Below are positions 45,951-55,022 of a stretch of 64,000 nt of DNA, piece after piece; the first letter of the stretch is position 1; each line of letters starts with the position of its first letter. Origin of the DNA: Bacteroidales bacterium UBA3297. Lineage in GTDB: Bacteria > Bacteroidota > Bacteroidia > Bacteroidales > Paludibacteraceae. The stretch is taken from positions 1-64,000 of the forward strand of contig DETD01000001.1 in the NCBI GenBank assembly GCA_002362105.1, given 5' to 3'. The position numbers were made by a program, and so were the translations under genes. The notes beneath the pieces are model-generated. The model did not search any database. It was not told the DNA's origin and saw only the letters and a list, made by a program, of their open reading frames with translations.

Positions 45951-47348
45951 ATGTTATTTTCATCACTTACATTCCTATTCGTGTTCCTACCCATTGTACT
46001 CATCACCTATTATTTGGTGAAGCCAGCACTAAGGAACTCGGTTTTACTGTTTGCAAGTTTATTTTTCTACGCATGGGGAGAGCCTACCTACCTCATCATT
46101 ATGCTTGCGACCATCGTCATCAACTACATAGGTGCCAGATGCATAGAAGCCTTTAGTTCAAAAAAGCTGGCATTGGCAGGAACAATAGCAGTCGATTTGG
46201 CTTTTTTGGGTTACTTTAAATACTACAACTTCTTTGTAGAAAACATCAATGCCATCTTCAGCAGCAATATCGACTTTGTAGAGATAGCACTACCAATTGG
46301 CATTTCATTTTACACATTCCAATCAATATCCTACCTAGTCGACGTCTACCGTGGCGATGCAAAAGCACAAAAAGACATCTATAAGTTGGCACTCTATATC
46401 TGCCTCTTCCCGCAGTTGATTGCCGGCCCTATCGTGAAATACCACGATGTAGAAGAACAAATAAACGACCGTAATGAGGATTTCGACAAGTTCAAGCAGG
46501 GCGTAAAGCGTTTTATCATCGGACTAAGCAAAAAAGTACTTATTGCCAACACACTAGCTGCAGTTGTCGACAAAGTTTATGGAATGCAAGTAGAATTCCT
46601 CACATCTTCCGCGGCCTGGTTGGGTGCCATTCTCTACCCGCTACAGTTATTCTTCGACTTCAGCGGTTACTCAGACATGGCTATTGGTTTGGGACTCATG
46701 TTCGGGTTCACCTTCAAGGAGAACTTCAATTTCCCTTACATAGCAAAGTCAATTACCGAATTCTGGCGCCGTTGGCACATCTCACTGTCAACCTGGTTCA
46801 AAGAATACCTTTACATTCCATTAGGAGGAAACCGAAAAGGGCCGAAACGCCAATTGGTCAATATCGGCATCGTATTCTTCTTCACCGGTATGTGGCACGG
46901 AGCAAGCTGGAACTTTGTTGTATGGGGAATGTGGCATGGCTTATTCAACATAATAGAGAAGGCAACAGGCTGGAACAAAGACAAGGAAAGTAAAGGTCTT
47001 ACCATTGTCCAACACATCTACACCCTCTTCGTAGTGATGATTGGTTGGATCCTATTCCGCGCAGACTCTTTTTCACACGCTTGGAAAATCATCCGTCGTA
47101 TGTTTTTCATTAAGCCATGCGACAAAAGCATCTACGAATTAGGTTACTACATTACATTTAACACATGGATTTTCTTGTTCATTGCAATCGCACTTTCTGC
47201 GCCACTGTTCGACAGAGTTCCAGCCAGCATAAAAGAGAATAGAGTCTCAAACATTGCAGTCAACTGCGCACTTGTTGCATTATTTGCATTGTGCATCAGT
47301 TCTCTTGTTTCATCATCTTACAACCCATTCATCTACTTCCGTTTTTAA
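45951..47348 (+). CDS. MBOAT-family O-acyltransferase (AlgI/DltB-like)
   Basis: A 465-residue polytopic membrane enzyme of the AlgI type. It starts MLFSSLTFLFVFLPIVLITYY, a typical first helix. The core has DFSGYSDMAIGLGLMFGF, FWRRWHISLSTWFKEYLYIPLGGNRKG and the catalytic His segment GMWHGASWNFVVWGMWHGL. Such proteins move acyl groups across the membrane onto a periplasmic acceptor handled by an AlgX/AlgJ partner, here the next gene, which starts 9 bases later. The acceptor is likely an exopolysaccharide or capsule. Confidence 0.93.
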   Translation: MLFSSLTFLFVFLPIVLITYYLVKPALRNSVLLFASLFFYAWGEPTYLIIMLATIVINYIGARCIEAFSSKKLALAGTIAVDLAFLGYFKYYNFFVENINAIFSSNIDFVEIALPIGISFYTFQSISYLVDVYRGDAKAQKDIYKLALYICLFPQLIAGPIVKYHDVEEQINDRNEDFDKFKQGVKRFIIGLSKKVLIANTLAAVVDKVYGMQVEFLTSSAAWLGAILYPLQLFFDFSGYSDMAIGLGLMFGFTFKENFNFPYIAKSITEFWRRWHISLSTWFKEYLYIPLGGNRKGPKRQLVNIGIVFFFTGMWHGASWNFVVWGMWHGLFNIIEKATGWNKDKESKGLTIVQHIYTLFVVMIGWILFRADSFSHAWKIIRRMFFIKPCDKSIYELGYYITFNTWIFLFIAIALSAPLFDRVPASIKENRVSNIAVNCALVALFALCISSLVSSSYNPFIYFRF

Positions 47349-47357
47349 TTGGCAATT

Positions 47358-49634
47358 ATGAAGACATATATAAAAGAAATAGTAGCACTAACAATTGGCC
47401 TTATTTGCTCAATAGTAGTCTATAACACACAAGACCCCATTACGACCCCTATAGTCATTTCAATGGACTATCAGACACAGAGGCAAACCGATGGTGTCCA
47501 AATTTTTTATACTGAAGATTCGACCCAAACATATAGTTTCGAACGTTATGCAGTTTCGGAGCCTGTTTGTGGAATTCAGAAAGTAGAGTTTAAATTATAC
47601 ATCAAGGAGTTACAACATCTCAGAATTGACTTCGGTAAAAATCCTGGAAATACATTTATACGCAATTTAAAAATTTCAGGAGATAGAGAAGTTGTTGTAA
47701 ATTACGATGATATTACGACCAATGAGTTATCTGCCTACGGATATAACGACGGCATCATGGGTATATCTTCAGATGGCGACGACCCCTTTATTGCCTTCAA
47801 TAAACCTTTCAATATAAAAAGTAAAGAAAGCGTTATTAACCGACTCATCTACGCCAATATATGTCTACAATTAGGAGCCTGTTTCGTCTACCTAATTATT
47901 TTAGCACTTGGAAGAATCAAAGGAAATGAAAATAATAAGAGTCTAAAATTTGTATTCCTTTGTTTATCATGTGCATTAGCTTGTTACTTAGCTTCAAAAG
48001 TCGAAATAGGAGAGCCTATAGAAAAACCTATCGAGTTATCGATAGATGTTCAAGCAGAGACTAAGGCTGAAATAAGAGCCTATTATACCTCTGCAGATGG
48101 AGAACCATTTAATGACGAGAAATCAGTAGCCACTATAGTAAATCCAGGTTCCAATAAAATCAAATTTGAATTACCAATACATAATTTATATTTGCTACGT
48201 CTAGACTTTGGATCAATCCCTAAAACATTAAAATTAGACAACATTAAAATACACGGAAATTCTGATTTTCTTATCAACGACTTCTCTTTCGCCACAAAAA
48301 ACGACATCAATAAATTTGAAACAAGAGAAACTGAGATAACAATTAATTCAGAAGGATTAGATCCATGGATTGCATTCCTCAAGCCTTTTAACGTAAAGGC
48401 TGCAACGCTCATCATTCCTGACTCTGTTATCTTCTTTTCGTTATTCTTAACATTATTCGCCCTATTATTTTTCATATCAACCCTTTTCTGCGACAAAATA
48501 TCAGGGAAAAGGACAGAAGATATTGCATTGACCACCATATTCTTAGGGACCTGTATAATTCCTTCTTTCTATTTGTCCGATAAGACATTTTCCGAGAAAG
48601 AGAAACGAAACCTAGAGCCCTTTCCTACACTTATAGACTCTACTTCTTTCAACAACAATTATACAAATCAATTTGACAAGTGGTACTCTGATCATTTCCC
48701 ATATAGAGATGAATTGGTAACTATTAGCAACTCCATATTACAATCAAAAGACGACGCACAGAACGATGATGTCATGGAAGGTAGAGACGGCTTCTTCTTT
48801 TTAAAGAACGACCATGTCATTGAAAACTTTGCAAATATTCCGGTAATGTCGGATGAAGATCTTATCAAAGCCAAAGACTACCTGTGTTTAATCGACAAAT
48901 GGTGCAAAGCAAAGGGGAAAAAATTCCTCTTAGTTATTTGTCCAAACAAAGCCACCATATACCCAGAAAAAGTTAAACACATCAAGAAGATAAACAACGA
49001 CGCAAACAGCGACGCTATGCGTTTTCTTCAGATAATGAATGGCACTGAAGTAAACACTCACTTCATGAAAGATGAATTTTTAAAGCACAAAAACGAGAAG
49101 TACTTATTGTATAGAAAACAAGACACCCATTATACCGATATAGCGGCCTATTACACCTATGAAACCATTATGAATACTATGGGGAAAGACCTAGAACTAG
49201 AATGTATTCCGAAAGAAAAGATTCTAAGTTTTGAGTTCAGAGACAATGGAGGCGGAGACTTAAAAGGACTTATGCCAGGAGGTATGCCACAAGACACTAC
49301 TACTTATATCGCATATAATACAGACGGACCAAACATCACATTTTCAAATAACGACAACCACAGCATACTGACAAATAGCAATGGTTCAAAACGTCTATAC
49401 ATTTTAGGAGACTCCTTTACTCATCGTCTCGAAGTTTTTCTAGCACTTAATTTTCAATTCATAGAAACAAACAGGAAAGACCAGTATTTCTTATCTGATG
49501 AAACATTAGCAAACATAGAAAACAATGCAGACGCACTTCTTTTCGTGATAGTTGAAAGGCATCTTTCACTTCTTTCTCATCAAGCCCTTTATTCCAAACT
49601 ACAGGCCTTCGCTTTGCAACAAGGTATAAAATAA
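47358..49634 (+). CDS. AlgX/AlgJ-like SGNH acetyltransferase with two tandem extracytoplasmic repeats
   Basis: 758 residues from ATG 47358; a TTG three codons earlier is less likely. The layout is: N-terminal helix, beta-rich repeat 1 (about 30-155), two-helix membrane region, repeat 2 (about 220-350), a further membrane helix, then a C-terminal SGNH/AlgX-type domain. The two repeats share the closing motif DPFIAFNKPFNIK versus DPWIAFLKPFNVK and the phrase LRIDFG versus LRLDFG. The catalytic domain shows DHFPYRDELV, KQDTHYTDIAAYY (Asp-x-His) and LGDSFTHR (GDSF block). It probably acetylates a polysaccharide using acetyl groups supplied by the MBOAT protein. The DNA looks AT-rich relative to the trp operon. 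Confidence 0.82.
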   Translation: MKTYIKEIVALTIGLICSIVVYNTQDPITTPIVISMDYQTQRQTDGVQIFYTEDSTQTYSFERYAVSEPVCGIQKVEFKLYIKELQHLRIDFGKNPGNTFIRNLKISGDREVVVNYDDITTNELSAYGYNDGIMGISSDGDDPFIAFNKPFNIKSKESVINRLIYANICLQLGACFVYLIILALGRIKGNENNKSLKFVFLCLSCALACYLASKVEIGEPIEKPIELSIDVQAETKAEIRAYYTSADGEPFNDEKSVATIVNPGSNKIKFELPIHNLYLLRLDFGSIPKTLKLDNIKIHGNSDFLINDFSFATKNDINKFETRETEITINSEGLDPWIAFLKPFNVKAATLIIPDSVIFFSLFLTLFALLFFISTLFCDKISGKRTEDIALTTIFLGTCIIPSFYLSDKTFSEKEKRNLEPFPTLIDSTSFNNNYTNQFDKWYSDHFPYRDELVTISNSILQSKDDAQNDDVMEGRDGFFFLKNDHVIENFANIPVMSDEDLIKAKDYLCLIDKWCKAKGKKFLLVICPNKATIYPEKVKHIKKINNDANSDAMRFLQIMNGTEVNTHFMKDEFLKHKNEKYLLYRKQDTHYTDIAAYYTYETIMNTMGKDLELECIPKEKILSFEFRDNGGGDLKGLMPGGMPQDTTTYIAYNTDGPNITFSNNDNHSILTNSNGSKRLYILGDSFTHRLEVFLALNFQFIETNRKDQYFLSDETLANIENNADALLFVIVERHLSLLSHQALYSKLQAFALQQGIK

Positions 49635-49673
49635 CACAAAGAACAAGCTATATAATAATTAATACTTTACATA

Positions 49674-50738
49674 ATGGTACCTAATGAAAAAAAAGGCAGA
49701 GACTATAAGTTCGAATTCATAAGAGTTTTAGCAATTTTCCTTGTTGTGGGCTCACACTCTCTTAATGTTTTACAACCAGACGGGACTGCATTTAAAGATT
49801 TCTGCATAAAATTGATCTCCACATGTTTTGTTACATGTAATGCTCTATTCTTCTTTATCAGCGGAAAATTTGCCTTGCAAAAAAAAGTCGAGGACGGGGA
49901 ATACACGAACTATTACTCAAAAAAATTTTTCCATGTAATCTTCCCTGTTTTAGTATATATGGTCATCTATACAATTTATGATGTTTGGTCTAAGACACAT
50001 TCACTAGAAGGTATAGGTAAAACTATCATAGACAACATCATATTCAACTATAATGCAGGTCACCACTTTTGGTTTATGTATATTATAGTCGGGCATTTAA
50101 TGCTTGCTCCTTTTATGGCAAAAATACTTGTCGGATTATCTCGTCGGGAAGCTATGATTTTTGTTGGAATAGGAATTTTATATAATACGGCATACGCATA
50201 TACTCCATTATTTACACAGGTACCAGTTGCATGGGTTTATCCTTTAGGTCTGTGGGCAATTTATTTTTATCTGGGGGGATGTTACGACAAAATCATACAA
50301 ACAGACAGAGACCGTAAGATAATTCTTATTTTGGGAACAGCAGGACTTATTATCATTTTCCTTAAGATGTATTTTTCATCTTATCAATCTTTCATCTGTG
50401 ACCTAATGCCTTCCTTCACTTTCTTTTCCCTAATGGTATACCAGATACTCCAAAAATTTCATACTGACAATAAAAAGATTCAAAGTTTCATTATCTTCTT
50501 AGGAAAGAGGGCTTTCGGAGTTTATTTAATTCATATCATAGTTATATGGGAAGTGCTTCCTTCGCTTTCATTTACGACAACCTATCCAAACGTAATTTCT
50601 TTATTTGCAGTTATGGTTATCGTATTTATAATTAGCATTATTGTATCATACTTAATTGAATTAATTTTGCTAGCTCCAATTCAAAAGCAAGGAGTATATT
50701 TAATAAAAAAAACTTTTTCAGGAAAACAACCAGATTAA
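49674..50738 (+). CDS. Acyltransferase-3 family membrane protein
   Basis: A 354-residue polytopic protein. It opens KFEFIRVLAIFLVVGSHS, the family start with an Arg and a His in the first helices, followed by about nine more membrane helices and AFGVYLIHIIVIW near the end. It O-acetylates extracytoplasmic sugars in relatives. It is third in the surface acetylation cluster, 39 bases after the AlgX-like gene. The DNA is AT-rich. No terminator is visible downstream. Confidence 0.9.
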   Translation: MVPNEKKGRDYKFEFIRVLAIFLVVGSHSLNVLQPDGTAFKDFCIKLISTCFVTCNALFFFISGKFALQKKVEDGEYTNYYSKKFFHVIFPVLVYMVIYTIYDVWSKTHSLEGIGKTIIDNIIFNYNAGHHFWFMYIIVGHLMLAPFMAKILVGLSRREAMIFVGIGILYNTAYAYTPLFTQVPVAWVYPLGLWAIYFYLGGCYDKIIQTDRDRKIILILGTAGLIIIFLKMYFSSYQSFICDLMPSFTFFSLMVYQILQKFHTDNKKIQSFIIFLGKRAFGVYLIHIIVIWEVLPSLSFTTTYPNVISLFAVMVIVFIISIIVSYLIELILLAPIQKQGVYLIKKTFSGKQPD

Positions 50739-51124
50739 TTAACATAAAGATTTTCATCGATATAACTTGTTCAACAATCCGTTATACAGTTAAATTGTTT
50801 TAAAACACAATTAATAACATCAACCACCTTTATTTATTAACACAACAACGTTTTTTTTTGGAGGCCGTCCTCATCTTGGTTAGAGCCTCTGTTCAGGGTA
50901 ATAACTGAAATAATCTAAGGATTGTCGTTTAATGTTTTCTTTTTGAGCCAAGCGGCGACTACTCTCCTCTCCTTTCTTCGCTCTGCCCATCAAAATAATG
51001 TTTATATAGCAAGCTTATTCCGGTCCCAGTGGCCGGACCTGTATGCACAGACCTCTTGCAAGAGCTATTGTTAACAGCATTCACATCTTCAAACTACAGA
51101 CAGTTAAGCCTTCCGTTCCTGCCT
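50739..51124. other. Intergenic stretch, no gene recognised
   Basis: 386 bases between the acyltransferase gene and the transposase relic. A few T runs and TTAAATTG-like repeats are present, but nothing that forms a convincing gene or RNA. It may be remnant of the insertion element's 3' flank. Confidence 0.5.
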
Positions 51125-51571
51125 TTGGGTTAGCTGTACCACGTTTGCAGTGTGAATGTCGAAAAAGGAAACAGGCTCTCCGTAAATTTTGTTCTGACCT
51201 TGACTCTTTTCAAGTCGTAGTGCTCTTTCTGCGTCCCGGGATAGCCTTCCATTGCAGTTCCTCACTTTGGCCAGTTCCTTTCCGACGAGGTCTTACACCT
51301 TCTTCTCTTCATTGAACGGACAGCCACACTTGACGAACGATATCTGGATGCCATTCTCCTTGCAGTAGTCTCTGTTCTCGGTTCCGACATAGCCGGTCTC
51401 ACCTCCAACCATCTTTACTTCCACGTCAAACAAACGCTTATGCATTTTCAGACAGAGCTTCAGCCTGAAGCCTTCGTGGAAGAATTTGAAGTTACTGTTA
51501 TAGAATATAAGGATTGTCCAGCGTAAGATATTGTACTGAATTTTCTCAACGTCCCTTGAAAAGGGACGCAA
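51125..51571 (-). pseudogene. Decayed IS1182-type (DDE) transposase fragment
   Basis: On the minus strand the C-terminal third of a transposase can be read in pieces. One frame gives GTENRDYCKENGIQIS, matching the ENRDYCKENGIRLSGP block of IS1182-like transposases, then a stop near 51293. A second frame continues with AMEGYPGTQKEHYDLKRVK (the family GxQKxHYGLxR block). A third gives FFDIHTANVVQL. So there is at least one in-frame stop and two frame changes. The N-terminal DDE residues and terminal repeats are absent. It is an inactive relic; a plus-strand ORF over 51043-51315 is its shadow. Confidence 0.75.
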
Positions 51572-51672
51572 CTATCCAGAGGATTCCGTTAAAGCATTCT
51601 TCGATAACGCAAAAAAAGGACATATCATAAATGCATTATGATACATCCTCACAATAAACTTACAATTATATA

Positions 51673-52722
51673 TTACCGTATACCATTAAAGAAAGCAAAT
51701 ATGCCATCAAACGGTATCATATCAGTTCTATCATACAAATCAACATGAGTAGCACCAGGTATAGTCAACACAACCTTCGGATCACTACAGAAACGGACCA
51801 CATCGTCTGTCATATATTTGTCCTTCGCAGCCTCACCAACCAAAAACAGCAAAGACAGGTTCACATCTGAAAGGTGTTCTACTAAATTAGCACCCAAGAA
51901 AGAAGAAAGATTTGCTTTAGTAAAGCAGCACTTAGCCTGTGGATGCCAACCGCGCTTAGTGCCATAATAGTTGAACAAATCAGCATCTGCAGGAGACATA
52001 CCAGCAGGAGCAGAATCGGCAGGAGCAGCATCTATCATTTGAGTAAGTGCATGTTTTCCACTATCAACATCTGCCCAACGGATTTCCACCAATTCCTTAT
52101 GCTTATTAATAAAATCAGGAGCCTGAAGATCAAGCATTCCATAACGAGAAATACGAGTCATATCTATAAGACTTACAGAAACTAACGCCTTTATTCGCTT
52201 ATCAACCTTAGCAGCATTCAAAGCAAAAGTAGCACTGCTACCCAAACCAATAACAGCAATCTTGCTACGGTCAACAAAAGGCAAAGAGCCCATATAGTCG
52301 ATACCAGCACTGTAGTCTTCTGTGAAAATCTCATAAGAACCAGTATAACGAGGCTCTCCCGAACTTTCACCGTTAAATGAGTGGTCAAAAGCAACAGCCA
52401 CACAACCGCGCTTCGCCAACTCCATCGCATAAAGACCAGCGCCCTGCTGCTTTACGCCACCGTAAGGAGCGCCCACCAATACAGCAATATGTTTTGCGCT
52501 CTTATCAATATTTTTAGGCAAATACAAGTCAGCCGAGATAGTAAAGCCATAATTGTTCTTGAAAGTCACATGTTCGCGAGACACCTCTGAAGCCAATTCA
52601 AAAGTATAGGTTTCACTACCTTCTGCAACTATGGTTTCAGAGCCGCCATTTGAGCAACTTTGCACAGAAGCAACACCCATAAGAGCAGCCACGACCGATG
52701 CCGTAAGGAAAAACTTTTTCAT
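51673..52722 (-). CDS. Alpha/beta hydrolase lipoprotein
   Basis: A 349-residue exported protein, probably lipidated at Cys23 (ASVQSC). Fold landmarks are FTISADLYLPKN, VGAPYGGVKQQGAGLYAMELAKRG and VAFDHSFNGESSG. The nucleophile-elbow position reads IGLGSSATFALNAA and lacks a clean GxSxG, the second Ser being the best nucleophile candidate. The C-terminal GATHVDLYD supplies the His. Relatives include cephalosporin deacetylase/dienelactone-hydrolase-like esterases. It stands alone, divergent from the CoA-transferase gene. The substrate is unknown. Confidence 0.82.
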   Translation of the reverse strand: MKKFFLTASVVAALMGVASVQSCSNGGSETIVAEGSETYTFELASEVSREHVTFKNNYGFTISADLYLPKNIDKSAKHIAVLVGAPYGGVKQQGAGLYAMELAKRGCVAVAFDHSFNGESSGEPRYTGSYEIFTEDYSAGIDYMGSLPFVDRSKIAVIGLGSSATFALNAAKVDKRIKALVSVSLIDMTRISRYGMLDLQAPDFINKHKELVEIRWADVDSGKHALTQMIDAAPADSAPAGMSPADADLFNYYGTKRGWHPQAKCCFTKANLSSFLGANLVEHLSDVNLSLLFLVGEAAKDKYMTDDVVRFCSDPKVVLTIPGATHVDLYDRTDMIPFDGIFAFFNGIR

Positions 52723-52990
52723 CTTCTATTTATGTATTTTAAACACTATGTAAAATATAACGTACAAAGATAAAAAAGATTGCACAAAAGAAGACAAAAA
52801 ACAGAGAGCAAGATAAAGCTCCGAAAGAAGCGAACACCGCCGCCAATAAAGACAGCATAAAACGTATAAATATTGCATCAATATACAATAATCATCTCCA
52901 TAGGGAGTACTAGATCGGATTTACCCGTATAAATACAAACCGAAATCACAGAATAAAGAGAAGTAAAGATAAAGAATGGAGATAAATTTG

Positions 52991-52998
52991 TAACTTTG
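52991..52998 (+). promoter_or_regulatory. -7 promoter motif for succinate CoA-transferase
   Basis: TAACTTTG (TAnnTTTG), 22 bases before the ATG. A second match, TAAATTTG, abuts it at 52983-52990. The 298-base gap to the divergent hydrolase gene holds no gene. Confidence 0.55.
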
Positions 52999-53020
52999 CA
53001 GAAAGGATAAACAAGAAATT

Positions 53021-54517
53021 ATGGCATACAATTTTATGAGTGCAGATGAAGCTGCACGTCTAATTAAGAATGGAGACGTAATTGCCACTAGCGGTTTTAC
53101 CGCATCGGGAGCACCAAAAGAACTACCGACAGCAATTGCCCACTATGCGGAAGAAGAACACAAAGCCGGCCGCGAATTCAAAATAGCCCTTTTCACCGGT
53201 GCCTCTACGGGAGACTCGTGCGATGGTGAATTGGCCCGCGCCAAGGCAATGAGTTTCAGAACTCCGTACCAAAGCAACAAAGACCTCCGAAAAGCCATCA
53301 ACGCAGGCGAAGTCAACTATATTGACGCTCACCTTTCACAGCTGGCGCAAGAATTGCGCTACGGCACCTACGGACAAATTGATGTGGCCATTATAGAAGC
53401 CGCTGACCTCAGTGCAAACGGAGACATCTTATTAACAGCCGGAGTCGGCAACGCACCAACCTATGCCCGTCTTGCAAAAAAAATCATCGTAGAGATTAAC
53501 GACATGCACCCAAAATCGATATTGGGTTTGCACGACCTTTACGAGCCATCAGATCCTCCTTATCGCAAGGAAATTCCTATCTTCTCTGTAAAAGACCGCA
53601 TCGGTACACTTACATTGAAGGTAGATCCTAGCAAAATCATAGCAGTAGTCAACACCCACCGTCCTAACGAAGTGGGCAAATTTACCCCTATTGACGAGAC
53701 CACAGCCAAAATTGGTTGTAACGTGGCTAAATTCCTCGCTTCGCAGTTGAAGAGCGGATTCATTCCAAAAGAATTCCTTCCTATCCAGTCGGGTGTTGGA
53801 AACGTAGCAAACGCGGTTCTCGGTTTCTTGGGCGACGACAAAGACATCCCTGCCTTCACAATGTACACCGAAGTAATTCAAGATTCGGTAATTGAGCAGA
53901 TGAAGAAAGGACGTATCTCTTTTGCCAGCGGCTCTTCATTAACCGTAACAGAAGAAGTGTTGGAAGACATCTACGGCACATTGGATTTCTTCCGCGAGAA
54001 ACTGGTTCTTCGTCCTATCGAGATTTCCAACAACCCAGAGGTTGTCCGCCGACTCGGTCTTATTGCGCTTAACACCGCGCTTGAGGCAGACATCTACGGC
54101 AACGTCAACTCGACCCACGTTGTTGGCAACAAGATGATGAACGGTATTGGCGGTTCGGGAGACTTTACCCGCAACGCATACCTGTCAATTTACTCTTGTC
54201 CTTCCATCCAAAAAGGCGGATGCATCAGCCCAATCGTCCCTATGGTTAGCCATGTCGACCATAGCGAGCACTCGGTAAAGGTTTTAATTACAGACCAGGG
54301 TATCGCAGACTTGAGAGGAAAATCTCCAAAAGAGCGTGCGAAATGCATCATCGAGAACTGCGTACATCCAGACTACAAACAGTTGATGTGGGATTATCTG
54401 AAGCTAACCGACGGATGCGCACAAACCCCTCACAGTTTGAAAGCCGCATTCGCTCTTCACAACGCATTCAACGAAACTGGCGACATGCGCAATGTAGATT
54501 GGAGCAAATACGAATAA
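53021..54517 (+). CDS. Acetyl-CoA hydrolase/transferase family, probably succinate CoA-transferase
   Basis: 498 residues. The family swaps CoA between acids; in Bacteroidales the common role is propionyl-CoA plus succinate, in the succinate-to-propionate route. The catalytic glutamate is expected at Glu284 in MYTEVIQDS. Other family landmarks are SGFTASGAPKELP, GNAPTYARL, NVNSTHVVGNKMMNGIGGSGDF and MVSHVDHSEHSVKVLITDQGIADLRG. A monocistronic gene with its own promoter and terminator. Acetate as acceptor cannot be excluded. Confidence 0.88.
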   Translation: MAYNFMSADEAARLIKNGDVIATSGFTASGAPKELPTAIAHYAEEEHKAGREFKIALFTGASTGDSCDGELARAKAMSFRTPYQSNKDLRKAINAGEVNYIDAHLSQLAQELRYGTYGQIDVAIIEAADLSANGDILLTAGVGNAPTYARLAKKIIVEINDMHPKSILGLHDLYEPSDPPYRKEIPIFSVKDRIGTLTLKVDPSKIIAVVNTHRPNEVGKFTPIDETTAKIGCNVAKFLASQLKSGFIPKEFLPIQSGVGNVANAVLGFLGDDKDIPAFTMYTEVIQDSVIEQMKKGRISFASGSSLTVTEEVLEDIYGTLDFFREKLVLRPIEISNNPEVVRRLGLIALNTALEADIYGNVNSTHVVGNKMMNGIGGSGDFTRNAYLSIYSCPSIQKGGCISPIVPMVSHVDHSEHSVKVLITDQGIADLRGKSPKERAKCIIENCVHPDYKQLMWDYLKLTDGCAQTPHSLKAAFALHNAFNETGDMRNVDWSKYE

Positions 54518-54543
54518 ATAGAACAGATTTTTTACATTAAAGG

Positions 54544-54573
54544 AAAAAGATGAGTCAATGACTCATCTTTTTT
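54544..54573 (+). terminator. CoA-transferase terminator overlapping the GtrA start region
   Basis: An A-run, stem GATGAG / CTCATC extending through AGTCA/TGACT, then TTTTTT. The upstream-most ATG of the next gene (54558) lies inside the hairpin. Confidence 0.85.
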
Positions 54574-55022
54574 CATCTAATCATTGTAGCAGATTGGGAA
54601 AAACAAAAAAATATCCTTACAAGAAGTTCGTGTTATTCCTTTGTGTAGGCATTATAAATACAGTTATTGGAGGAGGGACAATGTTCATTCTATTCAATTT
54701 ATGTGGATGGACCTATTGGACTGCAAGTGCGGCAAATTATATCGTTGGAGGGATATGCAGTTTCTTCCTCAATAAAGTCATCACATTCAAAGACAACGGG
54801 AAAGCGACAAAACAAATCATACCATTCATTCTAAATTTACTAATTTGCTACTTTATTGCATATTACTTTTCAAAAGATATTATATTTGCACTGCTAAATG
54901 ATAGAATATCTATCAAAATAAAAGAAAACATAGCAATGCTAGTAGGAATGGGAGTTTATACTATCTTAAATTTTTTAGGACAACATTTCTTTATTTTCAA
55001 TAAAAACAAAAATAATCCATGA
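54558..55022 (+). CDS. GtrA-family membrane protein
   Basis: Up to 154 residues with four membrane helices. FVLFLCVGIINTVIGGGTMF and YIVGGICSFFLNKVITFKD are typical of GtrA, thought to flip polyprenyl-linked sugars. ATG 54558 falls within the preceding terminator hairpin, so a transcript that starts after the terminator would need a later start, such as TTG 54594 (giving LGKTKKYPYKK). The start is therefore uncertain. It overlaps the next gene by 4 bases (ATGA), so the two are translationally coupled. Confidence 0.85.
   Translation: MTHLFSSNHCSRLGKTKKYPYKKFVLFLCVGIINTVIGGGTMFILFNLCGWTYWTASAANYIVGGICSFFLNKVITFKDNGKATKQIIPFILNLLICYFIAYYFSKDIIFALLNDRISIKIKENIAMLVGMGVYTILNFLGQHFFIFNKNKNNP

Noticed and set aside
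51043..51315. 90-codon plus-strand ORF
   Set aside because: Lies opposite the decayed transposase reading frames.
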